Assembly: GCA_963777485.1 (NCBI GenBank)
Contig: CAVZQP010000002.1
Span: 1,116,001-1,180,000, forward strand
Direction of reading: 5' to 3'
Source: Bog-473 sp963777485
GTDB taxonomy: Bacteria > Actinomycetota > Acidimicrobiia > Acidimicrobiales > RAAP-2
Length of the DNA: 64,000 nt
Shown here: one piece after another, positions 25,159 to 34,936 of the stretch
How positions within the stretch are numbered: the first letter of the stretch is position 1
How the letters are laid out: every line of letters begins with the position of its first letter
The notes under the pieces: model-generated
The model's input: only the letters and a program-made list of their open reading frames with translations
Told to the model about the DNA's origin: nothing
Databases searched by the model: none
Translations under genes and position numbers: made by a program

Positions 25159-26151
25159 ATGGGGAACGGGAGCCTTGGCATGGCCGCGTCCCCAGGATGC
25201 CTCGGAAGGGGGGAGACGTTGCCGGAAGGGCGTGAATTGACCGACGGCACCCCCGAGCCCTTTTCGTCCAGCCCGACCGCGCCCCTGAGCCGGGAGGAGA
25301 TGGCCCGCCGCCTCGGCACCCCGAGCGGGCGGCCCGAGGCCGCCGCCGTCCTCACCCGACCCAGCCGGCCGCTCACCGACGACGGCAAGGTTGCGACGGC
25401 GGTCCGCGAGACGGGCAACATGTTCGCCACCGCCTTCGAGGCACTGCGCCAGGCGCCGCTCAAGGGCGTCCCGGTCGCCGAGTTCTTCGACCAGTGCTGG
25501 TTCCTGGCCCGGGTCACCACGCTCCCGCTCATCCTTCTCTCCATCCCCTTCGGCATGGTGATCGCGCTCGAGGTGGGCTCGCTTCTCCAGCAGATCGGCG
25601 CGCAGTCGCAGCTCGGGGCGGCCATGGTCCTCGCCGTGGTCCGGGAACAGGCGCCGGTCGCCACCGCGCTGCTGATCGCCGGCGCGGGCGGGTCGGCCAT
25701 GTGCGCCGACCTCGGCTCCCGGCGCATCCGCGACGAGATCAGCGCCATGGAGGTCATGGGCGTCAACCCGCTCCACCGTCTGGTGCTGCCGCGGCTCCTG
25801 GCCGCCACCGTCGTCGCCATCCTGCTCGACGCCGTCGTCAGCGTCGCCGGTATCGCGGGCGGCTGGTGGTTCGGCACCCACGCCATCCACATCACCTCGA
25901 GCAGCTTCTTCGCCACCTTCGGCGAGCTGAGCCAGCTCGCCGACCTCGGCATCGCACTGCTCAAGGCGGGGATCTTCGGCTTCATCGCCGCGATGGTCGC
26001 TTGTTACAAGGGCCTCTACTGCAAGAGCGGGCCGAAGGGTGTGGGCGACGCGGTCAACCAGGCCGTCGTCGTCACGTTCATCCTGGCGTTCTTCGTGAAC
26101 TTCCTCCTGACCGTCTTCTACTTCAACTTCATCCCGCAAAAGGGCATCTGA
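25159..26151 (+). CDS. yrbEA: YrbE/MlaE-type permease A of the mce operon
   Basis: A 330-residue membrane protein of the MlaE family. After a variable polar N-terminus of about 75 residues comes the membrane domain with five to six helices. The hallmark loop reads DLGSRRIRDEISAMEVMGVN (the E-x-D/E-A-x-E-x-M-G region) and is followed by PLHRLVLPRLLAA. With YrbEB it forms the permease for lipids delivered by Mce proteins. The ATG at 25159 follows GGAGAG at good spacing; a TTG at 25219 behind GGGGGGAG is an alternative. It overlaps yrbEB by one base (TGATG). Confidence 0.87.
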   Translation: MGNGSLGMAASPGCLGRGETLPEGRELTDGTPEPFSSSPTAPLSREEMARRLGTPSGRPEAAAVLTRPSRPLTDDGKVATAVRETGNMFATAFEALRQAPLKGVPVAEFFDQCWFLARVTTLPLILLSIPFGMVIALEVGSLLQQIGAQSQLGAAMVLAVVREQAPVATALLIAGAGGSAMCADLGSRRIRDEISAMEVMGVNPLHRLVLPRLLAATVVAILLDAVVSVAGIAGGWWFGTHAIHITSSSFFATFGELSQLADLGIALLKAGIFGFIAAMVACYKGLYCKSGPKGVGDAVNQAVVVTFILAFFVNFLLTVFYFNFIPQKGI

Positions 26152-27074
26152 TGGCGATCGACACCCCCGCCCGACCAGAGCCCCAGCCGCAGCAGTCGCC
26201 GCCGCGCCGCCCGTCGCCCTCGCTGGCGTCGGCCGGCAAGGCGGTCGGGGACAGCGCGCTCCGCTCGGGCGACGCCGTCCTCGGCATCTTCGACTCCTTC
26301 TACGCGCAGATGAAGTTCTACGCGCGCACGCTGCGTGCCCTGCCCCGGGCGCTCCGCTACCCCAAGGAGATCCTCGTCCTCATGTCGGACATCTCCCTCG
26401 GGTCCGGTGCCCTCATCGTGGGCGGCGGCATGTTCTTCGTCGTCGTCTCCATTTCGTTCTTCACGGGGACCGAGGTCGGGCTCGAGGGCTTCAACGGCCT
26501 CCAGCAGATAGGGGCCGAGGCCTTCACGGGCGTCATCACGGCGCTGGCCAACACACGCGAGATCACCCCGCTCGTTGCCGGCGTCGCCCTGGCCGCACAG
26601 GTGGGGGCGGGCTTCACCGCCCAACTCGGCGCCATGCGCATCAGCGACGAGATCGACGCCCTCGAGGTGATGGGCGTCAACAGCGTCGTGTACCTCGTGG
26701 CCACCCGGGTCTGGGCCGCGCTGATCACGATGATCCCGCTGTACCTCGCCGCCCTCTTCGCCAGCTACCTGGCGTCGGAGCTCGTCGTGACCCGCTTCTT
26801 CGGCCTTTCGGCCGGTACGTACACCCACTACTTCCGGCTCTACCTGCCGCCGCTGGACATCTTCTACTCGTTCCTCAAGGCGATGGTCTTCGCCGTCCTG
26901 GTCACGTTCGTGCACTGCTACTACGGCTACAACGCGACGGGCGGCCCGGCGGGCGTGGGCGTGGCGGCCGGCCGGGCCATCCGGCTCTCGATCATCCTCG
27001 TCGTCCTCGTGAACCTCTTCATGTCGCTCATCCTCTTCGGCGGCGTGAACGCCACCGCGAGGTTGGTCGGATGA
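26151..27074 (+). CDS. yrbEB: YrbE/MlaE-type permease B of the mce operon
   Basis: A 307-residue MlaE-family permease. Helices fill about 85-300, with the conserved loop AQLGAMRISDEIDALEVMGV at about 160-180. The polar N-terminus is Pro-rich. The ATG shares one base with the yrbEA stop, and the stop overlaps mceA as ATGA. It pairs with YrbEA to form the membrane channel of the importer. Longer open sequence upstream in this frame lies inside yrbEA and is not coding. Confidence 0.88.
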   Translation: MAIDTPARPEPQPQQSPPRRPSPSLASAGKAVGDSALRSGDAVLGIFDSFYAQMKFYARTLRALPRALRYPKEILVLMSDISLGSGALIVGGGMFFVVVSISFFTGTEVGLEGFNGLQQIGAEAFTGVITALANTREITPLVAGVALAAQVGAGFTAQLGAMRISDEIDALEVMGVNSVVYLVATRVWAALITMIPLYLAALFASYLASELVVTRFFGLSAGTYTHYFRLYLPPLDIFYSFLKAMVFAVLVTFVHCYYGYNATGGPAGVGVAAGRAIRLSIILVVLVNLFMSLILFGGVNATARLVG

Positions 27075-28360
27075 GGCGCCTGCTCAACGTCGTGGTCAGC
27101 CTGGTCATCCTCTTCGGCCTCGTCTTCGGGACCGTCGAGCTCGTGCGGCTGGCGAACGGCGACTTCGCGGGGGACTACAACCTGAGCGGCACGTTCCCCC
27201 GGGCCGGCGAGGGCCTCCACCCGGGCTCGGCCGTGGTCTTCCGCGGCGTCCAGGTGGGGCGGGTCTCGACCGTCAGCCTGTACGAGAACCAGGCCAAGGT
27301 GACCTTGCTGATCGACCCGTCGTTCAAGGTGCCGGCGGCGTCGACGGCCACGATCCAGCCGGTCAACCTGTTCGGCGCCGAGCAGGTGTCGATCTCCTCG
27401 CCGCACACGAACTCCGACGCCGGCCCGTACCTGTCGCCGGGTGCGACGTTCGCCCACGCAACGAGCAGTGACGAACTGGGCGACCTCTTCGCTGCGGCCA
27501 CGCCGCTCCTGAACCAGATCAACACGAACCAGCTGTCGACCATGCTCGGCGAGTTGGCCCAGGCCTCGCAGGGCGAGGGGCCGAAGATCGCCGCCGGCAT
27601 CAACGCCGGGACGCAGTTGGCCGGCCTCCTCGACCGGACCTTGAACGCGCAGATCCTGGCGCTCGACTCCTTCGCCAAGTTCACCAACGCGATCGCGCCG
27701 GCGGCGGGCGACCTCAACAACCTGAACACGCAGATCAACGCCGGCCTGCCGGGGTTCAACGCCGAAGAGGCCGACTACCAGAACCTGATCAACATCCTCG
27801 TTCCGTTCTCGGACCGTCTGGCCTCGCTGCTGGCGACATACCACCCCGACATCGCGACGATCCTCACCTCGGGCGACAACGTCTCACGGGTGCTCCTGGC
27901 GCAGCAGGACACCATCGGGCAGGTCATCAACGGCGCCTACCACTACTTCCAGAAGATCGAAGAGGGCACCTCGGGGTTGAACAAGCTGCCCGACGGCAGC
28001 ACCTACGGCTACTTCAACACGTTCATCCTCTTCAGCGACGTCAACAGCCTGATCTGCAACCTGATCGCCCCGCCGACGGGCGGCATGTCGTATCTCGAGC
28101 CGCTGCAGCAGGCGCTCGCAGGCGCCGGCTCCGCCTTCAACTGCTCGTCCGAGCTGTCCTCGTTCGCATCGCTGCAGGGGGGGAACTCGACCACGCCTTC
28201 GGTCGCCACGCCGTCGAACGGCACGTCACCGACATCGGCGGCGAACAGCGCGGGGTCGGCGGCGGCCAACCAGGTCTACGGCATCATCGGCCAACCCGAC
28301 ACCTCCAAGCCGACGACGCTCGGTGGCATCCTCAACCAGCTGCTCGGGGGGTCGTCGTGA
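27071..28360 (+). CDS. mceA: MceA-position Mce protein
   Basis: A 429-residue substrate-binding subunit of the Mce lipid transporter. A membrane anchor spans about 5-24 and the MCE/MlaD beta-barrel domain about 36-112 (FPRAGEGLHPGSAVVFRGVQ, then VGRVSTVSL). A long helical region follows that in this family builds the tunnel, and a Ser/Thr/Asn-rich C-terminus. No catalytic residues are expected. It overlaps yrbEB as ATGA and the next gene as GTGA, so the whole set is tightly coupled. The position letter follows gene order, not sequence orthology. Confidence 0.85.
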   Translation: MRRLLNVVVSLVILFGLVFGTVELVRLANGDFAGDYNLSGTFPRAGEGLHPGSAVVFRGVQVGRVSTVSLYENQAKVTLLIDPSFKVPAASTATIQPVNLFGAEQVSISSPHTNSDAGPYLSPGATFAHATSSDELGDLFAAATPLLNQINTNQLSTMLGELAQASQGEGPKIAAGINAGTQLAGLLDRTLNAQILALDSFAKFTNAIAPAAGDLNNLNTQINAGLPGFNAEEADYQNLINILVPFSDRLASLLATYHPDIATILTSGDNVSRVLLAQQDTIGQVINGAYHYFQKIEEGTSGLNKLPDGSTYGYFNTFILFSDVNSLICNLIAPPTGGMSYLEPLQQALAGAGSAFNCSSELSSFASLQGGNSTTPSVATPSNGTSPTSAANSAGSAAANQVYGIIGQPDTSKPTTLGGILNQLLGGSS

Positions 28361-29580
28361 GGTTCTGGCGCCACTTCCCCCGTTCGGCGATCAAGTTCGC
28401 GATCTTCGGGCTCGTCTGTGTCGTGTTGCTGGTCGGGCTCGCGGTGCGGATCGGCAACATCTCGCTCTTCAGCAGCCGCCACACCGTCAACGCGGAGCTG
28501 TCCGACGTGACCGGGCTCGCCGGTGGGGACACCGTCAACATCGCCGGCGTGCCTGTGGGCCAGGTCAGCAGCATCGGCGTGCAGCACGGCCACGCCGTCA
28601 TCTCCATGAGCATCAACAACACGGTCACGCTGAAGCGCTCGACGGACGTCGGGATGCGCTGGCACAACGTGATCGGGCAGAAGGAAATCGAGCTCTACCC
28701 GGGCAAGTCGGGGGCGATCCTCGCCGACGGCGCCACCATCCCGATGAGCCACGACGTGACCGACGCCAGCATCGACAAGTTCTTGAACTCGCTCGGCCCG
28801 GTGCTCGCCTCGATCAACCCGAGCGAGGCCAACGCCTTCGTCGAGAACGTGTCGGGCGCGCTCGAGGGTGACACGGCCCAGATCAACCAGCTCATCAACA
28901 GCGGCGCCGCAGTGTCGACCACGGTGCAGGCCCTGGACAGCCAGGTCGGCTCCATCATCGGCAACCTCGACCAGGTGCTCACGGCGTTGGCCTCGCGCTC
29001 GGGCGACATCGACAGCCTGGTGACGAACCTGCAGACGGTGTCCTCGGCGCTGGCGTCGAAGAACTCGCTGCTCGACGAGGTCGTCGGGAACCTCTCCCAG
29101 GTGGCCACCGACCTGGCCGGTCTGATCGGCAACAACCACAGCACGATCACCAGCACCATCGACAACCTGCAGGCGGTTGCGTCCGACATCCAGAACAACC
29201 AGACGAACCTCTCCAACAGCCTCAGCACGCTCGGCCAGGGCCTGGCGCCATACATCCAGATCTCGCAATGGGGGCAGTGGTTCGCCGTCGAGACGATCTA
29301 CACCTGCCTGGCCGGCCAGCAGATCTGCTCCTACTACGAGCCGAGCAACCCGCCGGCGGGCTCGGGGCCGGGCGGAAGCCCGCCGCTGCCGGCGCCGCTC
29401 CAGAACGTGACATTGCCCGGGCTCCCGAACCCGAGCGCGTCGACGGCGAAGGGGCCGTCGTCGGCGTCGTCGGCTTCGCCGCTGGCGGCGTCGAGCCTCG
29501 GGCTCGATCTGCAGGCGGTCAGCGGGGCCGTGAGCGGGAGCAAGAGCACGACGTCGACCACGGCTGGAGGCGGCAAGTGA
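28357..29580 (+). CDS. mceB: MceB-position Mce protein
   Basis: A 407-residue Mce subunit with an N-terminal helix (about 12-32), the MCE domain at about 42-118 (LSDVTGLAGGDTVNIAGVPV, then GQVSSIGV), and a long alpha-helical needle with repeated polar heptads (for example NLDQVLTALASRSGDIDSLV). A Gly/Ser/Pro-rich end closes it. Two Cys near 320-327 (YTCLAGQQICSYY) are common in this subgroup. GTG overlaps the mceA stop. Confidence 0.85.
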   Translation: MRFWRHFPRSAIKFAIFGLVCVVLLVGLAVRIGNISLFSSRHTVNAELSDVTGLAGGDTVNIAGVPVGQVSSIGVQHGHAVISMSINNTVTLKRSTDVGMRWHNVIGQKEIELYPGKSGAILADGATIPMSHDVTDASIDKFLNSLGPVLASINPSEANAFVENVSGALEGDTAQINQLINSGAAVSTTVQALDSQVGSIIGNLDQVLTALASRSGDIDSLVTNLQTVSSALASKNSLLDEVVGNLSQVATDLAGLIGNNHSTITSTIDNLQAVASDIQNNQTNLSNSLSTLGQGLAPYIQISQWGQWFAVETIYTCLAGQQICSYYEPSNPPAGSGPGGSPPLPAPLQNVTLPGLPNPSASTAKGPSSASSASPLAASSLGLDLQAVSGAVSGSKSTTSTTAGGGK

Positions 29581-30830
29581 AGGCCGTCACCGAACGCAAC
29601 CCCAAGGTCGTCGGCATCACCGCGGTGATCATCATGACGGCGGCAGTTCTCGCCATCCTCTTGCTGAACCGGAGCGTCTTCTCGTCCGGCTACACCATCG
29701 ACGCGCAGTTCCCCAACGCGGCGGGCATCTCGAACGGGACGTCGGTCATGGTGGCCGGCGTCAACGTCGGCTCGGTCACGTCCGTCAAGGTGAACGGGAA
29801 CGCCGTCGACGCGCAGCTGTCGGTGAACAACGGGGTCCAGCTGCCCCACATCACCCGGGCCGCCGTGGAGGTCGAGACGTTGCTCGGGGTCGTCGACGTC
29901 ACGCTCCAGCCGGTGAGCGGGTGGAACGACCCGCTCAGGTCGGGGGCGATGATCACGGACACGTCAGTGCCGACCGAGTTCTACCAACTGCAGAACACCA
30001 CCCACGCCCTGCTCTCGAAGACCAACGCGCAGGCGCTCAACAACCTGGTGACCTCGCTCGCCAACATCACCCAGGACAAGCAGCAGCAGGTCGCCCAGAT
30101 CATCTCGGGCCTCGGCGCGCTGACGAGCACGGTCGACCAGCGCAGCGGGCAGGTGTCCCAGCTGATCGACTCGGCCAACTCGCTCTCGACGACCCTGGCC
30201 AGCCGGGACCAGCAGTTGCTCTCCGTCGTGAACAATCTCGACACCGTCTCGACCGGCCTCGCGTCCAACGACCAGGCCCTCTCGAACCTCATCACCAACG
30301 TGGACTCCATGGCGAGCCAGACGAACAGCCTCGTGAGCCAGGACTCGCCGGCGCTCAATTCGTTGCTCGCCAGCCTCCACAGCGACTTGAACGTGGTGAG
30401 CCAGCACCAGGACGACCTGGCTGAGGGCGTCAGCTACCTCGGCAGCGCGTTGAAGGGCTTCCAGTCGATCGCGTACAGCGGCTCCACGCCTGTCTCGTGG
30501 GGCAACATCTTCGTGAATCCGGCGTCGCTGACGCAGACCTTCGGCATCATCGGGCCCTGCGGCACGCTCGACCAGGTGCTGAACCAGGTGCTCGGGCCGG
30601 ACCCGCTGGCATGCGACCAGCAGACGGGGCCGCTGCCCGGCACGGGGTCGAATTCGGAGCCGGGTGGTGGGCCGAACGTACCGAGCGGGTCGTCGACGAC
30701 GTCCACCACCGGTGCCGGCTCGTCCAACTCGACCACGCCCTCGTCCTCGTCGATCGCCGGTGGCCCGAACTCGGGACTCGGCGGCCTGTCCCAGCTCCTG
30801 AGCCCACTGCTGCAGGGGACGAAGAAATGA
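29577..30830 (+). CDS. mceC: MceC-position Mce protein
   Basis: A 417-residue Mce subunit: anchor helix at about 12-32 (VVGITAVIIMTAAVLAILLL), MCE domain at about 42-118 (FPNAAGISNGTSVMVAGVNV), then a helical needle region and a low-complexity C-terminus ending LLSPLLQGTKK. It begins with a GTG that overlaps the mceB stop; the longer open frame to 29268 lies inside mceB. It ends in an ATGA overlap with mceD. Confidence 0.85.
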   Translation: MKAVTERNPKVVGITAVIIMTAAVLAILLLNRSVFSSGYTIDAQFPNAAGISNGTSVMVAGVNVGSVTSVKVNGNAVDAQLSVNNGVQLPHITRAAVEVETLLGVVDVTLQPVSGWNDPLRSGAMITDTSVPTEFYQLQNTTHALLSKTNAQALNNLVTSLANITQDKQQQVAQIISGLGALTSTVDQRSGQVSQLIDSANSLSTTLASRDQQLLSVVNNLDTVSTGLASNDQALSNLITNVDSMASQTNSLVSQDSPALNSLLASLHSDLNVVSQHQDDLAEGVSYLGSALKGFQSIAYSGSTPVSWGNIFVNPASLTQTFGIIGPCGTLDQVLNQVLGPDPLACDQQTGPLPGTGSNSEPGGGPNVPSGSSTTSTTGAGSSNSTTPSSSSIAGGPNSGLGGLSQLLSPLLQGTKK

Positions 30831-32473
30831 TCGGGCGGCTCCTCCACTCCAAGGTCTTCACGTACGCCGTGGCCGCCGTCGTCGTCGTGGCCGGCGTGAT
30901 GGTCGGCATCGAGGTAACGAAGGGCAAGCCGACGTACCCGATCAACGTCGTGTACTCGAGCGCGCCCGGCCTGTTCACGGGCGCGGCGGTCGACGTGCTG
31001 GGGGTGAAGGTCGGGTCCGTGACCAACGTGCAGAACGTGGGCAACACGGTGCACGTCACGCTCGCCGTGGACCAGGGCATCAAGATCCCGTCCACCGCCT
31101 TCGCGTCGCTCGTCGCACCCCAACTCCTCGGCTCGCCCGATGTCGACCTCAACCCCGGCTACTCGGGCGGCCCCTATCTGCCGTCGAACGCGACCATCGC
31201 CGAGAACCACACCGCGGTGCCGGTCTCGACCGACGAGGTGCTGAAGGAGTTGCAGCGTTCGCTGAGTGCGCTGAACCCGCATGCCGTGGGGAGCCTGGTG
31301 TCCAACCTGGCCACCGATCTCGACGGCCAAGGCCAGAACCTCAACAAGCTGATCGCGTCGGCCGCCGGGACCGTGCAGCTCCTGGCGGAGAAGGGCAACG
31401 ACCTGGGCCAGCTCAACGGGACGCTGGCGCAGCTGACCGGGACGCTCGACAGCGACACCGCCAACATCGAACAGCTGATCCAGCAGTACGACACCGTGTC
31501 CTCGACGGTGGCGCAACACTCGGGGCAGCTGAACGACGCCATCACCCAGCTCTCTCAGGCGAGCGCCGGCCTCGTCCAGCTGCTGGTGCCGAACCTCCAA
31601 CCGCTCGAGGCCGACGCGGGCACGGTCACGACGGTGGGACGGACGCTGGACCGCAACCTCGCCAACGTCGACGCGATCCTCCAGAACGGCAACAACCTCT
31701 TCCACGGGGCCCAACGGGCCTACGACCCCAACTACAACTGGCTCGACCTGAACCTGCAGACGGCACCCGGCGTCAGCGGCGCGTACCTGGCCGGGCTCCT
31801 GCGTGACCGGCTGGCCGGCATCTGCCGCCGCCTCGCGACGAACCACGCCAACGGTTTGTCGGCCGCGGTCCTCGCCACGCTCACCCTGTGCGGCAACCCG
31901 TCGTCGGGCTTCTTCGACTCCCTCGTCAACGAGATCCCCACGATCATCAACTCGCTGACCGGGCAGAGCCCCTCGACCACGGCGCAGTCGCTGCTGCAGC
32001 AGGGGCTCCAGCAGATCCAGAGCGCGACGCAGAACGCGGGAGCCAACAGCACGACGCCGTCCGCCGGATCGAGCGCGCCGCAGAGCTCGGGCTCCTCGAC
32101 CACCACCACGACGACGCCGCCGTCGACCACCACCACGACCACGCAGCCGTGCAACCTGCTGACCGAGCTTCTCGGGTGTAAGCCGAGCTCGAGCTCGGGC
32201 TCGGGCTCGTCTTCGTCGGGCTCGTCGTCCAAGTCGAGCGGCTCGAGCGGCGGGCTCGGCGGTTTGTTGTCCAACAAGGTCTCGGCCGCCCAGAACGCCG
32301 TCGCCAGCGCCGCCCCGGCGACCACGTCGGGCTCGAACCAGGTCCCGAGCCTCACGGCGCCGGCCGCCGGGCTGTTGCCACCGCTGCCCCAGGACCAGGG
32401 GCATGGCCACGGCCACCACCAATCGCCCGGCCTGCTCTCGCAGTGGGCGCACGACATCGCGAGTTGGTTCTGA
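30827..32473 (+). CDS. mceD: MceD-position Mce protein
   Basis: The longest Mce subunit here, 548 residues. An anchor helix lies at about 10-28, the MCE domain at about 38-115 (YSSAPGLFTGAAVDVLGVKV, then GSVTNVQNV), and a helical needle to about 340. A tail of some 170 residues is very rich in Ser, Thr and Gln, with runs of Thr and SSSGSGS-type repeats, and it ends in a His-rich patch (QGHGHGHHQ) before a short amphipathic helix. The His patch could bind metal or be incidental. Codon spacing and overlaps (ATGA and TGATG) show strict coupling. Confidence 0.85.
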   Translation: MIGRLLHSKVFTYAVAAVVVVAGVMVGIEVTKGKPTYPINVVYSSAPGLFTGAAVDVLGVKVGSVTNVQNVGNTVHVTLAVDQGIKIPSTAFASLVAPQLLGSPDVDLNPGYSGGPYLPSNATIAENHTAVPVSTDEVLKELQRSLSALNPHAVGSLVSNLATDLDGQGQNLNKLIASAAGTVQLLAEKGNDLGQLNGTLAQLTGTLDSDTANIEQLIQQYDTVSSTVAQHSGQLNDAITQLSQASAGLVQLLVPNLQPLEADAGTVTTVGRTLDRNLANVDAILQNGNNLFHGAQRAYDPNYNWLDLNLQTAPGVSGAYLAGLLRDRLAGICRRLATNHANGLSAAVLATLTLCGNPSSGFFDSLVNEIPTIINSLTGQSPSTTAQSLLQQGLQQIQSATQNAGANSTTPSAGSSAPQSSGSSTTTTTTPPSTTTTTTQPCNLLTELLGCKPSSSSGSGSSSSGSSSKSSGSSGGLGGLLSNKVSAAQNAVASAAPATTSGSNQVPSLTAPAAGLLPPLPQDQGHGHGHHQSPGLLSQWAHDIASWF

Positions 32474-33489
32474 TGCGCACCGGACTCCGCCGCCTGCTCC
32501 TCGTCCCCGCCGTCCTCGCGCTCGCCGCGGGCCTCACCGGCTGCTCCATGGGGGGCGGCTCGGGCCAACGGACCGCCACCGCGGTCTTCAGCGACGTCGG
32601 CGACCTGGCCAACGGGGCCCAGGTGCAGCTCGCCGACGTCCCTGTCGGCTCGGTGAGCAGCATCGCGCTCGATGGGAGCAAGGCCAAGGTCACGCTCAGC
32701 TTCGACGAGTACGTCCGCATCCCCGCCGACGTCACCGCCGCCATCGCACGCACCACCATCCTCGGTGACCAGTTCGTCCAGCTGAACGTGCCCAAGGGCC
32801 AGACCGGCACCGGCGCCGCCGGCGCGCCGCAGCTGGCCGACGGGGCCGTCATCAAGAAGACCTCGACCGCCGCCGACGTCGAGCAGCTCGTCCAGGCGGG
32901 CGCCAGCGTCTTCGGCGCCATCTCGACGACCGAGCTCGAGCAGATCATCCAGGCCGGCGGGCAGGGCTTCACCGGCCAGGCCGCGTCGCTCAAGGCGTTC
33001 CTGGAGAACCTCGACGCCGTCGCAACGACCTACTCGCAGCACACCGCCGAGATCACCAGCGCGGTCAACGGCCTCGACAGCCTGTCCTCGACCCTCGCGC
33101 CGGCGAGCGGCACCACCGCCACCGCGCTCGACAACCTGAGCAAGACAGTCCAGATCCTGGCCCAGAACTCCCAGCAGTTCGAGAACGTGCTGCAGTCGCT
33201 CGACAACCTGTCGACGCAGGGCCGCAGCCTCCTCGAGAACTACTACCCCCAGATCGTCACGCAGCTGCAGACGCTCCAGGCCGTCAGCAGCCAGTTGTCC
33301 CAGCACCAGTCCGACCTGGCGGCGCTCCTCTCGGAGATCCCCGTCGCCAACGCCAACCTGCCCAACGCCGTGCGCAACGGCTACGTCCAGCTCTTCGAGA
33401 ACATCATCATCTGTGGCATCCCGGGCTTCGGGCAGAACAACTCGCAGCCCGCGTTCTCCTGCGCCAAGTCGGGAGGGTCGGGCTCGTGA
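32473..33489 (+). CDS. mceE: MceE-position Mce lipoprotein (LprK-like)
   Basis: A 338-residue Mce subunit with a lipoprotein signal: basic N-terminus, hydrophobic core, then the lipobox L-T-G-C at about 21-24 (LAAGLTGCSMGGG). Lipid attachment at that Cys is expected. The MCE domain is at about 38-118 (FSDVGDLANGAQVQLADVPV), followed by a helical needle. In mycobacterial mce operons the fifth protein is likewise the lipoprotein. The ATG shares one base with the mceD stop; the stop overlaps mceF as GTGA. Confidence 0.88.
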   Translation: MRTGLRRLLLVPAVLALAAGLTGCSMGGGSGQRTATAVFSDVGDLANGAQVQLADVPVGSVSSIALDGSKAKVTLSFDEYVRIPADVTAAIARTTILGDQFVQLNVPKGQTGTGAAGAPQLADGAVIKKTSTAADVEQLVQAGASVFGAISTTELEQIIQAGGQGFTGQAASLKAFLENLDAVATTYSQHTAEITSAVNGLDSLSSTLAPASGTTATALDNLSKTVQILAQNSQQFENVLQSLDNLSTQGRSLLENYYPQIVTQLQTLQAVSSQLSQHQSDLAALLSEIPVANANLPNAVRNGYVQLFENIIICGIPGFGQNNSQPAFSCAKSGGSGS

Positions 33490-34817
33490 TCACCCGTCGC
33501 CTCCTCATCAACCTCATCGCCTTCTTCGTCGTCAGCTTTGCGCTCGTCGGGTACGGCGTGGTCAACCTGCTGGGCAACCCGCTGTCCAGCCCGACCGTGC
33601 TCACGACCGAGTTCCCGAACGCGTCCGGCCTGTACGCCGGCTTCGAGGTGGAGCTGAACGGCGTGCCCGTCGGCACGGTCAGCTCGACCGCGCTGACGAA
33701 GACGGCGACCAAGGTCACGATGAGCATCAACCCCGGCATCAGCGTGCCGAGCAACGTGCAGGCCTCCGTGCAGATCGCCAACGACCTCGGCGAGCAGGTG
33801 GTCAACCTCGTTCCCCGGTCCCACACCGACCCCCACACTCTGGCGAGCGGGTCCAACGTCCCGGCGCAGCCGAACGAGGTGCCGGCCGACGTCGGTCAGG
33901 TGGTGGCGACGGCGACCAAGCTGCTCCAGGCCATCCCGGCCAACGACCTCAACAAGCTGATCGGCGAGCTCGCCACCACATTGGCGGGCAACGCCGGCAA
34001 CCTGCGCACGCTCATCGATGCGGGCACGACCTTCTCCAAGGAGTTCGTCGCCTACCAGCAGCAGTTCACCGAGCTGCTCGCCAACGCACCGCCCTCCCTC
34101 GATGCGGTCACCGCCGTCGCCCCGCAGTTGCGCCAGGACCTCGCCAACACCGCCGCGCTCGTCCAGGTGCTCGCGCAGCAGGGGCAGACCGGCCTGCACA
34201 ACCTGCTCGCCAATGGCTCGTCCGCCTTCACGCAGATCAACAACCTGATCACGTCGCAGTCGGCCAACATCGGCTGCTTCCTGCACGACACGGCCGACAT
34301 CCTGACCAACCTGGCCCAGCCGGCGAACCTGGCCAACCTCTCCCAGGGCCTCGCCTACAACCAGTACTTCTTCGGTGCCGTCGACAAGATCGCCGTGGCC
34401 GGCAAGGCGGTGTCGCCGACCAAGAACAGCCCGCCCGACCAGAACCAGGTCTTCCTGCGCACCCGCCTGCTCCTGCCGCCGATCCTCTCCGAGCAGGGCG
34501 TCAGCTACGCGTCGGCGAACCCGATCCCCAACACCCTGCCCGGCGCCGGCTGCACCACCGTCTTCGGCCAGGGCGTGGGCCCCGCCACCCAGGCCGGCTT
34601 CACCCCGGCCGCCGGCGGCCACCTGGTCAAGCCGAGCGCGCAGGAGTCCAACGTCGAGCTCGACGCCGGCCCCCAGGTCCCGGTCAGCAACGCCTCGTAC
34701 CGGGTGCCGCGCACCAGCGAGGGCCTGCTGCTGGCCCTGGGCGCCCTGGTCGTCCCGGCCCTCCTGCTGGCCTGGGGGGCCCGCCCTTCCCGCCGCCGCA
34801 CGAGGCGCCGGGCGTGA
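33486..34817 (+). CDS. mceF: MceF-position Mce protein with C-terminal membrane helix
   Basis: A 443-residue Mce subunit. The N-terminal helix spans about 8-28 and the MCE domain about 40-118 (FPNASGLYAGFEVELNGVPV). A helical needle follows. Unusually, a second hydrophobic helix (LLLALGALVVPALLLAWGA) lies at about 412-430, with a basic RRRTRRR end, so both termini may be on the inner side or the tail re-enters the membrane. It closes the six-gene mce set. Confidence 0.85.
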   Translation: MITRRLLINLIAFFVVSFALVGYGVVNLLGNPLSSPTVLTTEFPNASGLYAGFEVELNGVPVGTVSSTALTKTATKVTMSINPGISVPSNVQASVQIANDLGEQVVNLVPRSHTDPHTLASGSNVPAQPNEVPADVGQVVATATKLLQAIPANDLNKLIGELATTLAGNAGNLRTLIDAGTTFSKEFVAYQQQFTELLANAPPSLDAVTAVAPQLRQDLANTAALVQVLAQQGQTGLHNLLANGSSAFTQINNLITSQSANIGCFLHDTADILTNLAQPANLANLSQGLAYNQYFFGAVDKIAVAGKAVSPTKNSPPDQNQVFLRTRLLLPPILSEQGVSYASANPIPNTLPGAGCTTVFGQGVGPATQAGFTPAAGGHLVKPSAQESNVELDAGPQVPVSNASYRVPRTSEGLLLALGALVVPALLLAWGARPSRRRTRRRA

Positions 34818-34936
34818 CAAGACCGCAACGTCCTCGTCGTTACCAATAAAGAGGGCAAACCGGAAGCACAGAAGCAGCAGACAAGCAGCACGGAAGCAGA
34901 GCAACACCGCAACGGAGGATTCGGAGGGAGATGCAC

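Noticed and set aside
30434..32452. A 672-residue minus-strand open frame opposite mceC and mceD
   Set aside because: Its composition is Arg/Val/Leu/Gly-rich shadow sequence from a GC-rich gene on the other strand; no family features.
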